Origin: Deroplatys truncata
Lineage: Eukaryota; Arthropoda; Insecta; Mantodea; Mantidae
Reading direction: 5' to 3'
Length of the DNA: 64,000 nt
Assembly: GCA_030765065.1 (NCBI GenBank)
Contig: CM060989.1
Span: 41,097,501 to 41,161,500 of the forward strand
This document shows positions 1 through 12,646 of the stretch, piece by piece. Each line of letters begins with the position of its first letter. The first letter of the stretch is position 1. The notes below the pieces were generated by a model, which saw only the letters and a program-made list of their open reading frames with translations, ran no database searches and had not been told where the DNA came from. A program made the translations under genes and the position numbers.

Positions 1-287
1 AATGAAGAATACTTTTGGAGACATTCCCAGAAAATTCGAGATATACATTTCATTTCTCATGACATTATCTTAAACATATGATATTTTCATCAAATTCGTT
101 AGAGCGATTTTTGAGAAAATTAAAATTTTCGAAAAATCTTCCATGTAAAGGGTAGTCTGGGGTGGGGGGATTTTCTTGAAAACCTTTGTGTCGCATCTCT
201 GGAAGATACTGAACCTAAATACCAAGTTTGGTGCTTATCCGACTGTTGGGTTTTGAGTTATGCTGTTCACAGACACACACAGACAGA

Positions 288-327
<40 letters not shown>

Positions 328-1534
328 CATGTTTCCAAAAATGCTTTTTTTGGATTCAGGAGGTCTCAAAACATGTATTTCCGGCGAAATCTCGGTATCG
401 AATTTTTGGGTGGAATGCAATACTTCCCCTGCTTACTATACGTAGTAGAGAAAGTAAAAATCTGATGTGTTACACTCACATGACTTTCTCTACTCTTATA
501 CAAACTATTTTTACAAACTCTTATTCTCCATCTATTTCATATTAATCGAGATAAATATTTGCAGAAACGATCTTTTGACATGTAAAGAAAATTACATTTT
601 AAAAACATGGTGAACTAGTTCTAAGAATATTTGACTATGACTTAAGGCCTACTAAGTTTTCTTTGTTTTATATTTGCAAGGGCAATACAGAAATACAGTA
701 GCCTTTAAACATCGACATATATCTTAATAGCTGGTTGCTAGGTGCAGCACCATTCCCTTTGCCACAGATTAATACTCTTTGCATATCCAAGATAAAAAAT
801 CTGATGTGTTACACTCACATAACTTTCTCTACTCTTGTACAACCTAATTTTACAAACGCCTATTCTCCATATGCTTCATGTTAATCGAGATATCGAGATG
901 TCAATCTTATTGATAATTTTCTTGTAGATGCAAGGGGAATATGGTAGCTTTTAAGCGATAGTCAAATATTTTATCGCTGGTTGCTATGTGGCGCATTCCA
1001 TTCTCTTTGCATGTCCAGAACATAAAAAAATGAATAACGAATTTGAGAAAAAGTATAAGTATTGGAAAATTTAAGGGAATAATAAGCAATATCTCGCAAA
1101 CGGTTCACTCAACAAAAGAAATGTATATGACATAAATTGTGTATTTTAACGCGATCTACATTTTTCGTGTAGTAAAATTTTGTCTATCTCTTATGGTTTA
1201 CCAGTTATGAAAAAGTCGTTCATAATGAAGAATACTTTTGGAGACATTCCCAGAAAATTCGAGATATACATTTTATTTGTCATGACAATATCTTAAACAT
1301 ATGATATTTTAATCAAAATCGTTAGAGCCGTTTTTGAGAAAATTAAAATTTTCGAAAAATGTTCCATGTAAAGGGTAGTCTGGGGTGTGGGGATTTTCTT
1401 GAAAACCTTCGTGTCGCATCTCTGGAAGATACTGAACCTAAATACCAAGTTTGGTGCTTATCCGATTGTTCGTTTTTGAGTTATGCTGTTCACAGACACA
1501 CAGACACACACACACACAGACACACACACACACA

Positions 1535-1586
<52 letters not shown>

Positions 1587-4500
1587 CATGTTTCTAAAAA
1601 TGCTTTTTTTGGATTCAGGAGGTTTCAAAACGTGTATTTCCGGTGAAATCTCGGTATCGAATTTTTGGGTGGAATGCAATACTTCCCCTACTTACTATAC
1701 GTAGTAGAGAAAGTAAAAAATGAATAACGAATCCCCATTTCAGAAAATAAGTACCGAAAAATTTAAGGGAATAACAAGCAATATCTCGAAAATGGTTCAC
1801 TCAACTAAAAAAATGTATATGACATAAATTGTGTATTTTAACGCGATCTACATTTTTTGTGTAGTAAACGTTTGTCTATCTCTCATGGTTTACCAGTTAT
1901 GCAAAAGTCGTTCACAATGAAGAATACTTTTGGAGACATTCCCAGAAAATCCAAGATATACATTTTATTTGTCATGAAAGTATCTTAAACATATGATATT
2001 TTAATCAAAATGGTTAGAGCCATTTTTGAGAAAATTAAAATGATCGAAAAATGTTCCATGTAAAGGGTAGTCTGGGGTGGGGGGATTTTCTTGAAAACCT
2101 TCGTGTCGCATCTCTGGAAGATACTGAACCTAAATACCAAGTTTGGTGTTTATCCGACTGTTCGTTTCTGAGTTTAGCTGTTCACAGACACACAGACAGT
2201 CACACAGACAGACACACACACACGGACATGTTTCCAAAAATCCTTTTTTTGGATTCAGGAGATCTCAAAACATATATTTCCGGTGAAATCTCGGTATCGA
2301 ATTTTTGGGTGGAATACAATACTTCCCCTACTTACTATACGTAGTAGAGAAAGTAAAAATCTGATGTGTTACACTCACATGACTTTCTCTACTCTTGTAC
2401 AAACTATTTTTACAAACGCTTATTCTCCATATGCTTCATGTTAATGGAGATATTGAGATGTCAATCATATTGATAATTTTCTTGTAGATGCAAGGGGAAT
2501 GTGGTAGGTTTTAAGCGATAGTCAAATATTTTAACGCTGGTTGCTATGTGGCGCATTCCATTCTCTTTGCATGTGTAGGACATAAAAAAATCTGATGTGT
2601 TACACTCACATGACTTTCTCTACTCTTGTACAAACTATTTTTTCAAACCTTATTTTCCATCTACTTCATGTTAATCAAGATAAACATTTGCAAACTCTAT
2701 CTTATTGCTAATTTTCTTGTAGATGTAACGGGAATATATATTTACAAGGGCAATATAGAAATACAGTAGCCTTTAAGCACATACATATCTCATAATAGCT
2801 GGTTGCTAGGTGCAGCACCATTCCCTTTCCCACAGATTAATACTCTTTGAATATCCAAGACAAAAAAATGAATAACGAATTCCCATTCGAGAAAATAAGT
2901 ATTGAAAAATTTAAGGGAATAACAAGTAATATCTTGAAAATGGTTCACTCAACAAAAAAAATGTATATGACATAAATTGTGTATTTTAACGCGATCTACA
3001 TTTTTGGTGTAGTAAACTTTTGTCTATCTCTTATGGTTTACCAGTTATGCAAAAGTCGTTCAGAATGAAGAACACTTTTGGAGACATTCCCGGAAATTCA
3101 AGATATACATTTTTTTTGTCATAAAAATATCTTAAACATATGATATTTTAATCAAAATCGTTACAGCCATTTTTGAGAAAATTAAAATTTTCGAAAAATC
3201 TTCCATGTAAAGGGTAATCTGGGGTGGGGGGATTTTCTTGAAAACCTTCGTGTCGCATCCTTGGAAGATACTGAACCTAAATACCAAGTTTGGTGTTTAT
3301 CCGAGTGTTCGTTTCTGAGTTATGCTGTTCACAGACAGACACACACACGGACAGACACACAGACACACACACGGACATGTTTCCAAAAATGCTTTTTTTG
3401 GATTCAGGGGGTCTCAAAACATATATTTCCGGTGAAATCTCGGTATCGAATTTTTGGGTGGAATGCAATACTTCCCCTACTTACTATACGTAGTAGAGAA
3501 AGTAAAAATCTGATGTGTTACACTCACATGACTTTCTCTACTCTTGTACAATCTAATTTTACAAACGCTTATTCTCCATATGGTTCATGTTAATCGAGAT
3601 ATCGAGATGTCAATCTTATTGGTAATTTTCTTGTAGATGCAAGGGAAATATGGTAGCTTTTAAGCGATAGTCAAATATTTTAACGCTGGTTGCTATGTGA
3701 CGCATTCCATTCTCTTTGCATGTCCAGGACATAAAAAAAATGAATAACGAATGTGAGAAAAAGTATAAGTATTGTAAAATTTAAGGAAATAACAAGCAAT
3801 ATCTCGAAAACGGTTCACTCAACATAAGAAATGTATATGACATAAGTTGTGTATTTTAACGCGATCTACATTTTTTGTGTAGTAAAAGTTTGTCTATCTC
3901 TTATGGTTTACCAGTTATGCAAAAGTCGTTCACAATGAAGAATACTTTTGGAGACATTCCCAGAAAATTCGAGATATGCATTTCATTTCTCATGACATTA
4001 TCTTAAACATATGATATTTTCATCAAAATCGTTAGAGCCATTTTTGAGAAAATTAAAATTTTCGATAAATGTTCCATGTAAAGGGTAGTCTGGGGTGGGG
4101 GATTTTCTTGAAAACCTTCGTGTCGCATCTCTGGAAGATACTGAACCTAAATACCAAGTTTGGTGCTTATCCGACTGTTCGTTTTTGAGTTATGCTGTTC
4201 ACAGACACACACACACACACAGACACACACACACAGACACACACACACACAGACACACACACGGACATGTTTCCAAAAATGCTTTTCTTGGATTCAGGAG
4301 GTCTCAAAACGTGTATTTCCGGTGAAATCTCGGTATCGAATTTTTGGGTGGAATGCAATACTTCCCCTACTTACTATACGTAGTAGAGAAAGTAATAAAT
4401 AACGAATTTGAGAAAAGTATAAGTATTGGAAAATTTAAGGGAAGAACAAGCAACATTTCGAAAACGGTCCACTCAACAAAAGAAATGTATATGACATAAA

Positions 4501-5030
4501 TTGTGTATTTTAACGCGATCTACAATTTTTGTGTAGTAAAATTTTGTCTATCTCTTATGGTTTACCAGTTATGCAAAAGTCGTTCACAATGAAGAATACT
4601 TTTGGAGACATTCCCAGAAAATTCGAGATATACATTTCATTTCTCATGACAATATCTTAAACATATGATATTTTAATCAAAATCCTTAGAGCCATTTTTG
4701 AGAAAATTAAACTTTTCGAAAAATGTTCCATGTAAAGGGTAGTCTGGAGTGGGGGGATTTTCTTGAAAACCTCCGTGTCGCATCTCTGGAAGATACTGAA
4801 CCTAAATACCAAGTTTGGTGTTTATTCAACTGTTCGTTTCTGAGTTATGTTGTTCACAGACACACAGAAACACACACACACACACACACACACACGGACA
4901 TGTTTCCAAAAATGCTTTTTTTGGATTCAGGAGTCTCAAAACATGTATTTCCGGTGAAATCTCGGTATTGAATTTTTGGGTGGAATACAATACTTCCCCT
5001 ATTTACTATACGTAGTAGAGAAAGTAAAAA
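1..5030 (+). repeat. Family A modular tandem array
   Basis: This array is built from two modules. Q (about 640-690 bp) carries an internal CA tract and ends in GTAGTAGAGAAAGTAAAAA. P (about 231 bp) starts TCTGATGTGTTACACTCACA. P' is a diverged P containing GCAGCACCATTCCCTTT. The order is Q(1-460), P'(461-799), P(800-1030), Q(1031-1720), Q(1721-2359), P(2360-2590), P'(2591-2868), Q(2869-3508), P(3509-3740), Q(3741-4395), Q(4396-5030). Modules join at runs of A. Every Q has ORFs through the CA tract (His-Thr repeats) and these are not genes. The same P+Q unit recurs at 20,213, 22,659, 36,046 and 63,091. Interpretation: a non-autonomous element, probably HINE-like, amplified in tandem. Confidence 0.9.
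1491..1583. repeat. CA microsatellite inside a Q module
   Basis: This is the longest CA tract in the window, interrupted by CAGACA steps. Shorter tracts occupy the same place in the other Q modules, near 276-325, 2188-2223, 3336-3371, 4202-4262 and 4858-4895. Each is preceded by GTTATGCTGTTCACAGACA and followed by CGGACATGTTT, so the microsatellite belongs to the element and varies in length between copies. Confidence 0.95.
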
Positions 5031-5264
5031 TAGACAAGTCTGTAAATAATTTATAAATTATTATTGATTAGATATACAAATATCATTACGAACAAACAAT
5101 ATTCACTGCATGTATAAAAATCACAGTAATCGGATTCTAAACTCGAAATTAGTATGAACTGTAATCTGTTTCCAAGGAAGCCCATGTGTGCCTACCTAAA
5201 CTTGGTTGTTGTAATAACGTACAATATAGCTACACTAGGGCGGGAAGTAAAATACACTTGAAGA

Positions 5265-5695
5265 CAAACTTTAAACAGAATACTTATGTTATTTTAAACA
5301 TTATTGAAAATGAGTTAACTGTAATTATCGGTGAATGGACACTTCATATCTCATTCTAAATTTTTCAGGCATCAATGACGCGCACTTAATTTTCCATGCA
5401 TCTTCAATATCTTTGTCTTCCTTATCTATGTCTCAGATTTCAAATTCTTCTTGAAATACCGAATCTCTGTAGTTGTCCAAATTTTTTATTTTTAATCAAC
5501 CCACTTTGAGTCACGGCATCAACCGTCTAACAAATGAAACAAAGCCTCCTAAATCACAGTATCTTACTAAGCCGTTGTGTTAGTTATAGTGTTAACAGAA
5601 TCCGAGGTGATGATGAATTACAAACTGTATCTTATTGATAATTCAGAATAATAAAACCACGATTGTGCAAAACAACAGCGTGGAATATATGTGTA
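5265..5695 (-). repeat. Repeat H copy 1, with recombinase-like motif
   Basis: This stretch aligns by eye along its length with 18,030-18,425 in the same orientation. On the minus strand about 34 codons are open between 5,430 and 5,325. They read DIEDAW, then SLMPEKFRMRYE, before stops. That pattern (SLxPxKxRxRYE) resembles the N-terminal region of Crypton-like tyrosine recombinases, and it matches the candidate exon at 29,705-29,781 with identical spacing. The rest is broken by stops. Interpretation: a decayed copy of a tyrosine-recombinase element or of a gene derived from one. The family call is inference. Confidence 0.45.
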
Positions 5696-6354
5696 TGTTG
5701 TGCATAACACTATCTCGAGTTTGTTTCGTCTTTTCAAACTATTCTTCGTTGTCCAATGATCCATTTAACACACTTTATCGCTAGTTTTTGTCTTTTATTA
5801 CGTTATTTTTTAATGTTCATAGTGAATGAGTAGCCTTTAGCTGCGCGTGGGACTTAGAAGAATCAATATCTTGAAATGTTACGATAAAAACAATTTTTAG
5901 TTTTTGTTACCAAGAACTAATTCGCATACCTTTATACACCTGTCAGACATATTTGAAGTACCTACCGTTCGCAGAAACTTAAACGATCAAGTTCACTTTG
6001 TCTCCCTGTCTCCCCTTATACTGTCGCGATTTTGAGCATGCCAGATCACTTCCTGCGCTGATTAAGAAGCCAGATGCAGCTGTGGGCGATTGTCACTTTG
6101 TGTTTTCCTGTTGTTAGAGCGTTTCGAAATGTTTAAGCATTCGAACGACCCGCCAGATGTAAAGTTAGATCAGTGATTCGGTACTTGAACGTGAGAAATT
6201 TTACGCCAGTAAACACTTATTGCTAAATGTGCGAGGTTTATGGGAAGACAATAATGAGTGACAATTCCCAGCCATACACAGTCAAACATACTAAAAATCT
6301 ATTATAACTAATATAATTGTGACACCGGCCGTGAAAGCCTACTTTCTCACATAC
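5696..6354. other. No gene recognised
   Basis: AT-rich sequence with no ORF or motif I can name. The last part may belong to the mariner relic that follows, but no transposase motif is readable in it. Confidence 0.5.
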
Positions 6355-6645
6355 TAAAAATCTGATTGCATCATTCGGTTGGTGACAAATCGACAACCGT
6401 CCCTACAGTCCGGATTTGCAACCAAGCCATTTTAATTTGTTTCTTGATCTGAAGAAATTCCTTGGTGGAAAACATTTCAACGATGATGTGAAACGAAGAA
6501 GTGCAGAGTTCGCTTTCATCACAGGCGGCATCATTCCTTAACGAAGGCGTACAAAAACTGTGCCTGAATAACGACAGCGACTATGTGGGGTACTAGTGTA
6601 AGGTAATGAATGATAATAAAGTATTTGGAAAATAATGTTCTGTTA
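6355..6645 (+). pseudogene. mariner transposase, C-terminal fragment
   Basis: Reading from 6,398 to 6,541 gives RPYSPDLQPSHFNLFLDLKK, then FLGGKHFNDD. This is the classic region around the third catalytic aspartate of mariner transposases (family pattern PPYSPDLxPSDF). The aspartate codon is at 6,413-6,415. The frame stops at 6,539-6,541, and further family-like residues (CLNNDSDYV) continue in another frame, so at least one frameshift is present. The N-terminal DNA-binding region and the first two aspartates are missing. This is a dead mariner remnant, followed by an A/T-rich tail. Confidence 0.8.
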
Positions 6646-6809
6646 TTTTTAAAAAAAAGTATCGGTACTTAATTTAAAAACACGTCTCGTATTATGTAAT
6701 TCATTAATAGACTTGGTGTTTATATACCCTTATTATGACCAGTTAAATCATTTTTGTACATAACTATTACTATACTCTCACTTCTACCCAAGTACTCAAA
6801 TGAATTAGA

Positions 6810-7850
6810 GGAACTACTGCATTATACCAAAAAATTTGATATCGAAATTTAACCGGAAATACACGTTTTGAACTTCCTGTATACAAAGTCACTTTAAGAA
6901 AAAGGTCTGAATGTGTCTGTGTCGGTGTTCAGCATAACTCAAAAACGAAAACTCGATTAGGTACCAACTTGACATTTTAGTTCAGTATCTTTCAAGGACA
7001 CGATTTGAATAATTTCAAGAAAATTGCCCCACCCAAACTCCCTTCACATTGAAAAACGAAGCGTGCCATACATTTGGTATGACCCTTGGAATATATGCCT
7101 TTACAAACATCTTAGAAAGATTTCTGGAACGTCACGATAAAATAAGTGATATCTTAGAGCTTCTTTTGAAAGAAGTACATTATACACAGATCTAATTTGA
7201 TACAAAATATTTTTGGCGCCTGAATATGAGAAGCTGAAACGCTATTTTACTTCATCTATTCTAATGAAATTTATTATGCTTTTACTTGTGACCTTAATTA
7301 GAAAAGGTATTCTTAAGACTGGAGGATATTGAAACACAAATAATATTCGGTAGTATCAATTTTTTTTATTTTCTCAAAAATGACTCTTCACATTTTGTTT
7401 AAAATGCCGTATTTTAAAATATTTTCATGACAAATGAAACGTATGGGTATAGCCTCTGAAGTACTCTTCATTCGGAATGACATTAGTATAATTGGTAAAC
7501 CGTAAGAAAGAGACGAAATCTTACTACATAAAAAATGTGGATCTCCTTCAAGCACATAATCTATTCCAAATGAGTTTTCTGTGGGGTTAACCATTTCCGA
7601 GATATTCCTTGCTATTTTTTTAGTTTTTCAATACACTTTTCTCAGATGGGAAGTCGTTATTCATATTTTCTCATGGTCATTCAAGGGAAATGGAATTTCA
7701 AAGCAACCGCATAGCAACCTGTTTTGAAAAGATTTGACTATCATTTAAGCCTACTGTATTCCCTTATTACCCTAATACCTACAATAAAATATGTATTAAA
7801 GCATTGCTATAAATGTTTGTTTCGATTAACATGAAAAAGGTAAAAGCTTT
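6810..7850 (-). repeat. Family A copy, inverted, interrupted
   Basis: A diverged Q+P unit lies in reverse orientation: the ATTCGATATCGAGATTTCACC-like block comes first, then TCAAGAAAATTGCCCCACCC, then the TTTACTGGTAAACC-like and P-like parts. About 260 bp at 7,060-7,320 do not match the family and look like an insertion or replacement. The CA/TG tract is short here (TGTGTCTGTGTCGG). Confidence 0.75.
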
Positions 7851-7859
7851 TTTTTTAAC

Positions 7860-8690
7860 TTTTTCTACGACGTACATAGTAGGTAGAGAAGGTATTGCAT
7901 TCCACTTAAAAATTCAACATCGAGATTTCACCGGAAACACCCTGAATTAAAAAAAAGGTATTTTAGAAAAGGTCCACGCGCACGTGTATTCGTTTTTTTT
8001 TTTGTCTATCTGTCTCAGAAACCAAAAATGGGATAAGTACCACACCTGGTACTCAAGTTCAGTGCCTTCAAAAGATGCGAAGTAGCATTTTTTCAAAAAA
8101 TTTTCTATTCTAAAAATGGCTCTAACGACTTGATTAAAATCCCATATATTAAGAATATTTACATGAGAAATAAAATGTATATCTTGAATTTTCTGGAAAT
8201 AGCCTGTGAAGTCCTCTTCATTCGGATGAAATTTTGTACAATCTTGCGTAACTGTTAAACGTTAAGTGATAGACGAAAATGTACTACACAAAAAGTCTAG
8301 ATCTCTTTAAAACACACAATATACTTCAAATAAGTTTTTTGGCATAAGCCATTTCTGAGATATTCGTTATTAATGGTTCGAATTGTTTAATACTTGTCCA
8401 TTCCCTTGAAGTCCTGTCAACATTCAGTTGTTTCTCGCAATTGCATGGAAACAGTATGGAATTTTAAGGACAGCATATAGCGTCCAGTTCTTAAACATTT
8501 GACTATCGCTGTTATCTTTGTATCTGTGACAAAGTTCTAATGTAGCTATTTCTGCAAAGGTTTATCTCAATTAAAATAAGTAAATATGAAAATGAAGTTT
8601 CGTAAGTATAATTTGTATACCCACTAATAAGTTATACATGGTAGTGAAAGTCATGTGAATGTATCACGTCAGATTTTTTTTTTAGAAATA
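7860..8690 (-). repeat. Family A copy, complete, inverted (subfamily A2)
   Basis: About 830 bp from TTTCTACGACGTACATAGTAGG to GAAAGTCATGTGAATG plus a run of T. Both ends can be recognised: a stem-loop formed by CTTTTTCTAC and GTAGAGAAGG at the left, and the ATGTGAATG/CACGTCAGA end at the right. This is one of the best copies for defining the family boundaries. The CA tract is replaced by an alternating CG/CA stretch (CACGCGCACGTG). Confidence 0.8.
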
Positions 8691-8869
8691 GCTTTGTTGA
8701 AGAATATGCAATAGCAATTTATACATTTAATGTTGTAATCAGGAATTAAATATCTATAGGTATACAGCAACCGTAAAATTATACGTGTAGACATTAAAAC
8801 ATTACACACAAGCATATGTATCGCCGATAGGTATATCCCCAAGGAAACGGAACAAAGGAAGATCAAGGC

Positions 8870-9543
8870 GCGAACATAAGCAACTGTATTGTGGCGCCAC
8901 TGTGGGTCAGGAATCCTTGCAAATTAGTGCGGACTACATCCATCAAAGCTAATGCAGGGTTCCTATGACAGCTCGCAGCAGGGGCAGGGCGGGAACACTT
9001 CCGAAAAGAATTTTACTTGCCTTAATTTTGAGAAAGCACCTCATTGGGTATACCGCAATGCCCCAATTTGCTGTGGAGCCCAGACGATGACTTCGCCCGC
9101 CAATATTAACAGCGAGTGCTTTTTTCACAATCTTTCCTGACCTCCAAAACGCCATCGTAAAGAAAACAAAATTATAGGTAGCTTGTCAGATAGTTGATTG
9201 ATGAATTCCTCTTCCGTAAAAATTCATAGAATTAGTAAAGAAATGACTTTTTTTGAAAATCAGTATTCTTTGTAACGCAGAGTAAAACACAGGTTTCAGA
9301 AAGGCGTCCCGCCAGGTTCACAAGGTTGTGTTTCGTCGCCATACAACTCTCTCACACCACTCTCGTAAAATACGAGTTCCTGGACCCATACAATTAAGCG
9401 AATGTAGTGGAAAATAATTATTAGTGTTTCTCTCAGAAAAGAAACACGAGGAGAAAAACGATGTGAAAAAGGGACAGTCAGTTCTTTATGTTGTTCAGTT
9501 TACCTGTAAACAAACTACGCTAGGTGTGTTTAGTTCTCTATAA
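8870..9543. other. No gene recognised
   Basis: Somewhat more GC-rich than its surroundings. Overlapping ORFs of 62 codons (plus, 8,952-9,140) and 68 codons (minus, 9,155-8,949) exist, but neither resembles a known family and they are antisense to each other. I see no supporting signal. Confidence 0.4.
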
Positions 9544-9759
9544 TATAAGTTTGATAATGGATGTGCAAAGAAAAAGGATGGAATAGTTTTGTGTTTGTCT
9601 AAATTAATAAAACAAGGCATTTCAAACGAAAGAAGAATGAATCGAAGTCCAGAATGGAGTGTTGAAACTCGGCAAAAGAAATTGTCTTCCACAAATATTA
9701 CAGGATTGTCTGCGTCAAGAAAACATCTAGAAATTTCAGGCTCCAAAAATATGCGCTAA
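9544..9759 (+). CDS. Unassigned 71-codon open stretch
   Basis: An open frame runs from just after a stop at 9,541-9,543 to TAA at 9,757-9,759, with no early ATG. The product is rich in Lys, Arg and Ser; it includes SNERRMNRSPEWSVETRQKK and ends SGSKNMR. I do not recognise a family. It could be an internal or terminal exon of a host or mobile-element gene, or chance. A longer antisense ORF (9,746-9,495) overlaps it and has no recognisable content. Confidence 0.2.
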   Translation, partial: YKFDNGCAKKKDGIVLCLSKLIKQGISNERRMNRSPEWSVETRQKKLSSTNITGLSASRKHLEISGSKNMR

Positions 9760-9984
9760 TTTAATATCAGAAAGCGATGTAACAAAAATCAAAACAAAGT
9801 GTCAACTTAAAGGTTTAAAATGCCATGTTTCTAAAAACAAATGAGATGTATTTTCTAATGTTTTGCGAGTCGATTGCCGTGTAGTTTGTTTGATTTATTC
9901 TAATAGTTTGTTAATTATCATAATTTAAATATTTTGTATTCACTCAAAAATTAATTTGATTAGAGAAAATTTCCAAGCTATGAT

Positions 9985-10945
9985 ATAAGTTTTTACGACT
10001 TTAAGTCGTATTAACGCCTAAGCAATCTGCAGATCGGTTTAGAAATGTGTTTGGCGAAGAAGTCCAAACTAAAGCAACGATTTATTAGTACAGCGAATTC
10101 AAAGGAGCTCAGATTCTTTTTAGTGATGAATTTCGTGAAGGACGCCCAAGAACTGATGTTACTGATGTAAACATTGCCGCTATTCGAGAAGAAGATCGAC
10201 GGACAACTTATGAATTTATTCGGGAGACATTGGGCATTGGTATGAGCCAAATCCAAAACATTTTACATCAACAGTTAGAAGCGAGAAAACTTCGTTGTCG
10301 GTGGATTCCATATACACTGACTCCCTACCAAAAACAACGCACCGATTGAAAAACTCTGGAACAATTCCAAGGCGGCTGTTCAAATTTAGAATATCCTTAT
10401 GGGTGATGAATCTTTTATTTAGTGTTATGATCCTGAAAATAAAAGTCAATTGGCTTAATGGATCTTTCAAACAGAACTTAAGCCTACAGAATTCACAGTG
10501 CTGCTAGCTTTTTTCTGAAACGGGTCATATTGCTACGACAGAATTAGAAGATAAGACGTACGTTACTGGCGATTGGTACACAAATGTCTGTTTACTGCAA
10601 ATGTTTTAAGAAGTTCGTGAAAAAAGCCCAAAAAGAAAACAAATATTACATCATCACATACAGAAAAACTAAAACTGAGTATCTGGATGCCCTAAAGGTT
10701 AGCAACATGGACGCTACACCATACACCCCTGACCTAGGCCTTGTGATTTCTTTTTGTTTCCAAAAATTAAAGATAAAATGCGTGTCACTTTTTCGTCATG
10801 AGATGAAACAGTGGAACATTATAAAAACTTGGTTTCTGAAGTGACTCAGGAGGAGTGGCATCATTGCCATAAGGACTGGTTTCATCCAATCCAGAAATGT
10901 ATTGATATTAAAGGGGAATATTTTGAAAAGCAATAAAATCATTTA
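9985..10945 (+). pseudogene. mariner transposase, near full-length but broken
   Basis: Conserved mariner blocks appear in order across several frames: the FREGRPRTDVTDVNIAAIRE-like linker, an RRTTYEFI helix, RKLRCRWIPYTLTPYQKQRT, GDES near 10,400 (first catalytic Asp), WYTNVCLLQMF, a remnant of the second Asp region (NMDAT), YTPDL at about 10,720 (third Asp), FPKIKDKMR, and the C-terminus IKGEYFEKQ followed by a stop near 10,935. Known mariner transposases are about 345 residues; this copy has several stops, frameshifts and internal losses, so it is inactive. The ending resembles the cecropia-like group. Terminal inverted repeats were not clearly found. Confidence 0.85.
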
Positions 10946-11237
10946 CCAATTTTTTAAACTAATTCTTATTTGATTTTATAAAGATATTAAGTGTCACCCT
11001 CATATAGTAATCGTAGGTTTATAATGAATTTTTACAAAGTGAAAATATTTTGTATTATAAAAAGGCTGATTTAAAAGAAAACATAGAATGTGTTGATAAG
11101 AAACATAAAACATAGATATGCCTATAAGAAGATGAATAGGTGCAATAAAAATATTGTTAAAATGGAATCAAATCTAGCAGCAGCAGTAGTTTGTTTATTG
11201 CCATGACTGTAGGTACAGGAACCTTAATACAAGTAAA
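10946..11237. other. No gene recognised
   Basis: AT-rich flank of the mariner relic and likely 3' untranslated part of the LINE fragment that follows on the minus strand. Confidence 0.4.
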
Positions 11238-11440
11238 TTACAAGTTCACATTAAAATCAACATTATAAAATTCCTCTATGTTATATATAGGATTTAACAT
11301 CAATGTATTGGGTACTGATCTCTTACAGAAATTTAAAGACATACTTCGTAACGTAGATGGTAAGTTCTTGTAAAATTTATAAGCTATGTATAAAAAACTA
11401 TTTATCGTCTTACTATATTTGCATTGACTTACACACATAA
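11238..11440 (-). pseudogene. LINE ORF2 C-terminal fragment
   Basis: The minus-strand product contains FYKNLPSTLRSMS, then YNIEEFYNVDF. Many non-LTR retrotransposon ORF2 proteins end this way (a WNxLP/xNxLPxxIR block, then FYSVEEFL). Only the extreme C-terminus is present, so this is a 5'-truncated LINE copy. The clade (CR1-like or related) is inferred. Confidence 0.55.
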
Positions 11441-11589
11441 TGCTAAGAGGTCTTTTCTGCAGAATAAGTAATTAATTGCTGAATGATGATTGCCCCACAG
11501 GAGAGTACCGTAACTTAGGTGACTGTATATTTGTCCATAGTAAACCATAGTTAATGAATCTTTGTACAGAGGTTTACTGAGCATATATA

Positions 11590-12190
11590 CAGGATGTGTT
11601 TAAATTCTCTTTACAGACCAAGACGATTAAGTTTGGCATAGGAACTTGCGTCTGGAAACGTGCCGTTTTTTCGCTACACGCAAAATCACCACACACGCTT
11701 TTTCGGCTCCACTCACTTGGAGTGAGTTCCAGCACGTCGGCGCACCAGCTCATTTTACATTTGCGGTCCGACGTCTCATCTGGACCAACCATTTGGGCAA
11801 CTGTGGATAGGTCGTGGTGGCCCGATTGCTTGGCCGGTACCTTCTCCCGACTTGTCCCCGCCTGACTAGTACCTATTGGGCACGTACCTACTAGCACGAG
11901 TTATGGCAGCGGCGGATGTTGGAGGTCTAAGAATTGGTGATCGAGTATACCAGAATATGATATTGAGGCACCACATCTGTGTTGAAGTCGGTGGTTGTCA
12001 CATCGAGCCCTTCTTGTAAGTGGATACAGACGACAGGCAGCAGGAGTCGGAGAGAGTAATGCGTGTTGTAGTATTTTGCGTATAGCGGGAAAACAGTACG
12101 TTTCCAGACATGAGTCCCTACGCTAAAGTTAACCGTCTTGGTCCTCACTACAAGTCCTCAATGTCTGTAAAGGGAATTTAGACACATCCG
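11590..12190. mobile_element. Element I: non-autonomous DNA element with long inverted ends
   Basis: The left end (CAGGATGTGTTTAAATTC) and the right end (reverse complement CGGATGTGTCTAAATTCC) form inverted repeats. The match continues through GTCTGGAAACGT for roughly 100 bp, with a small insertion in the right arm. TATA-rich sequence flanks both sides. The centre has no recognisable protein. ORFs at 11,596-11,865 and 11,897-11,574 are mutually antisense and not credible. It directly abuts element C at 12,200. Confidence 0.7.
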
Positions 12191-12646
12191 ATATATATAC
12201 CGGGCGAGTCTTCTCAGTCTGCGGATTGAGAAGCTATGCAGTCCCGACGTTGTTCAGGATATGCTGTAAACACTGTCCACTACATCGCGTCGTATCAATT
12301 TCGGCCGAAATGACTGCTTTGCACCGCTGTGCGTGCAGTGACTTGCATTCGTAACGCAACAATGGTGAAGGTCCCACTTGAAGGTGCTTTTTACGTTTAA
12401 TAAATTTAACGAGAACTGATAGTTTGGCATGGAAGTGTCGTTTCACTTAATTAGTTTAATTATGTGAATTTCATTAAAACAGAAATTGTTACTCGTTAGA
12501 ATATGCAAACCGACTTTCTAGTGCATTCGGAAAGAATAATGATTTGCTAGAACGTTCTCGAAACATGAATAGAAAGGAATAAAAAACTCATTTATTCGCA
12601 CGTGATTAGAACTTCTGACTTTCACTTGACTTTCCAGCATGTTAAC

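Noticed and set aside
228..545. ORFs through CA tracts encoding His-Thr or Val-Cys repeats (also at 1359, 3261, 4160, 4723, 23154)
   Set aside because: They depend on the microsatellite, exist on both strands of every Q module, and shift frame with tract length.
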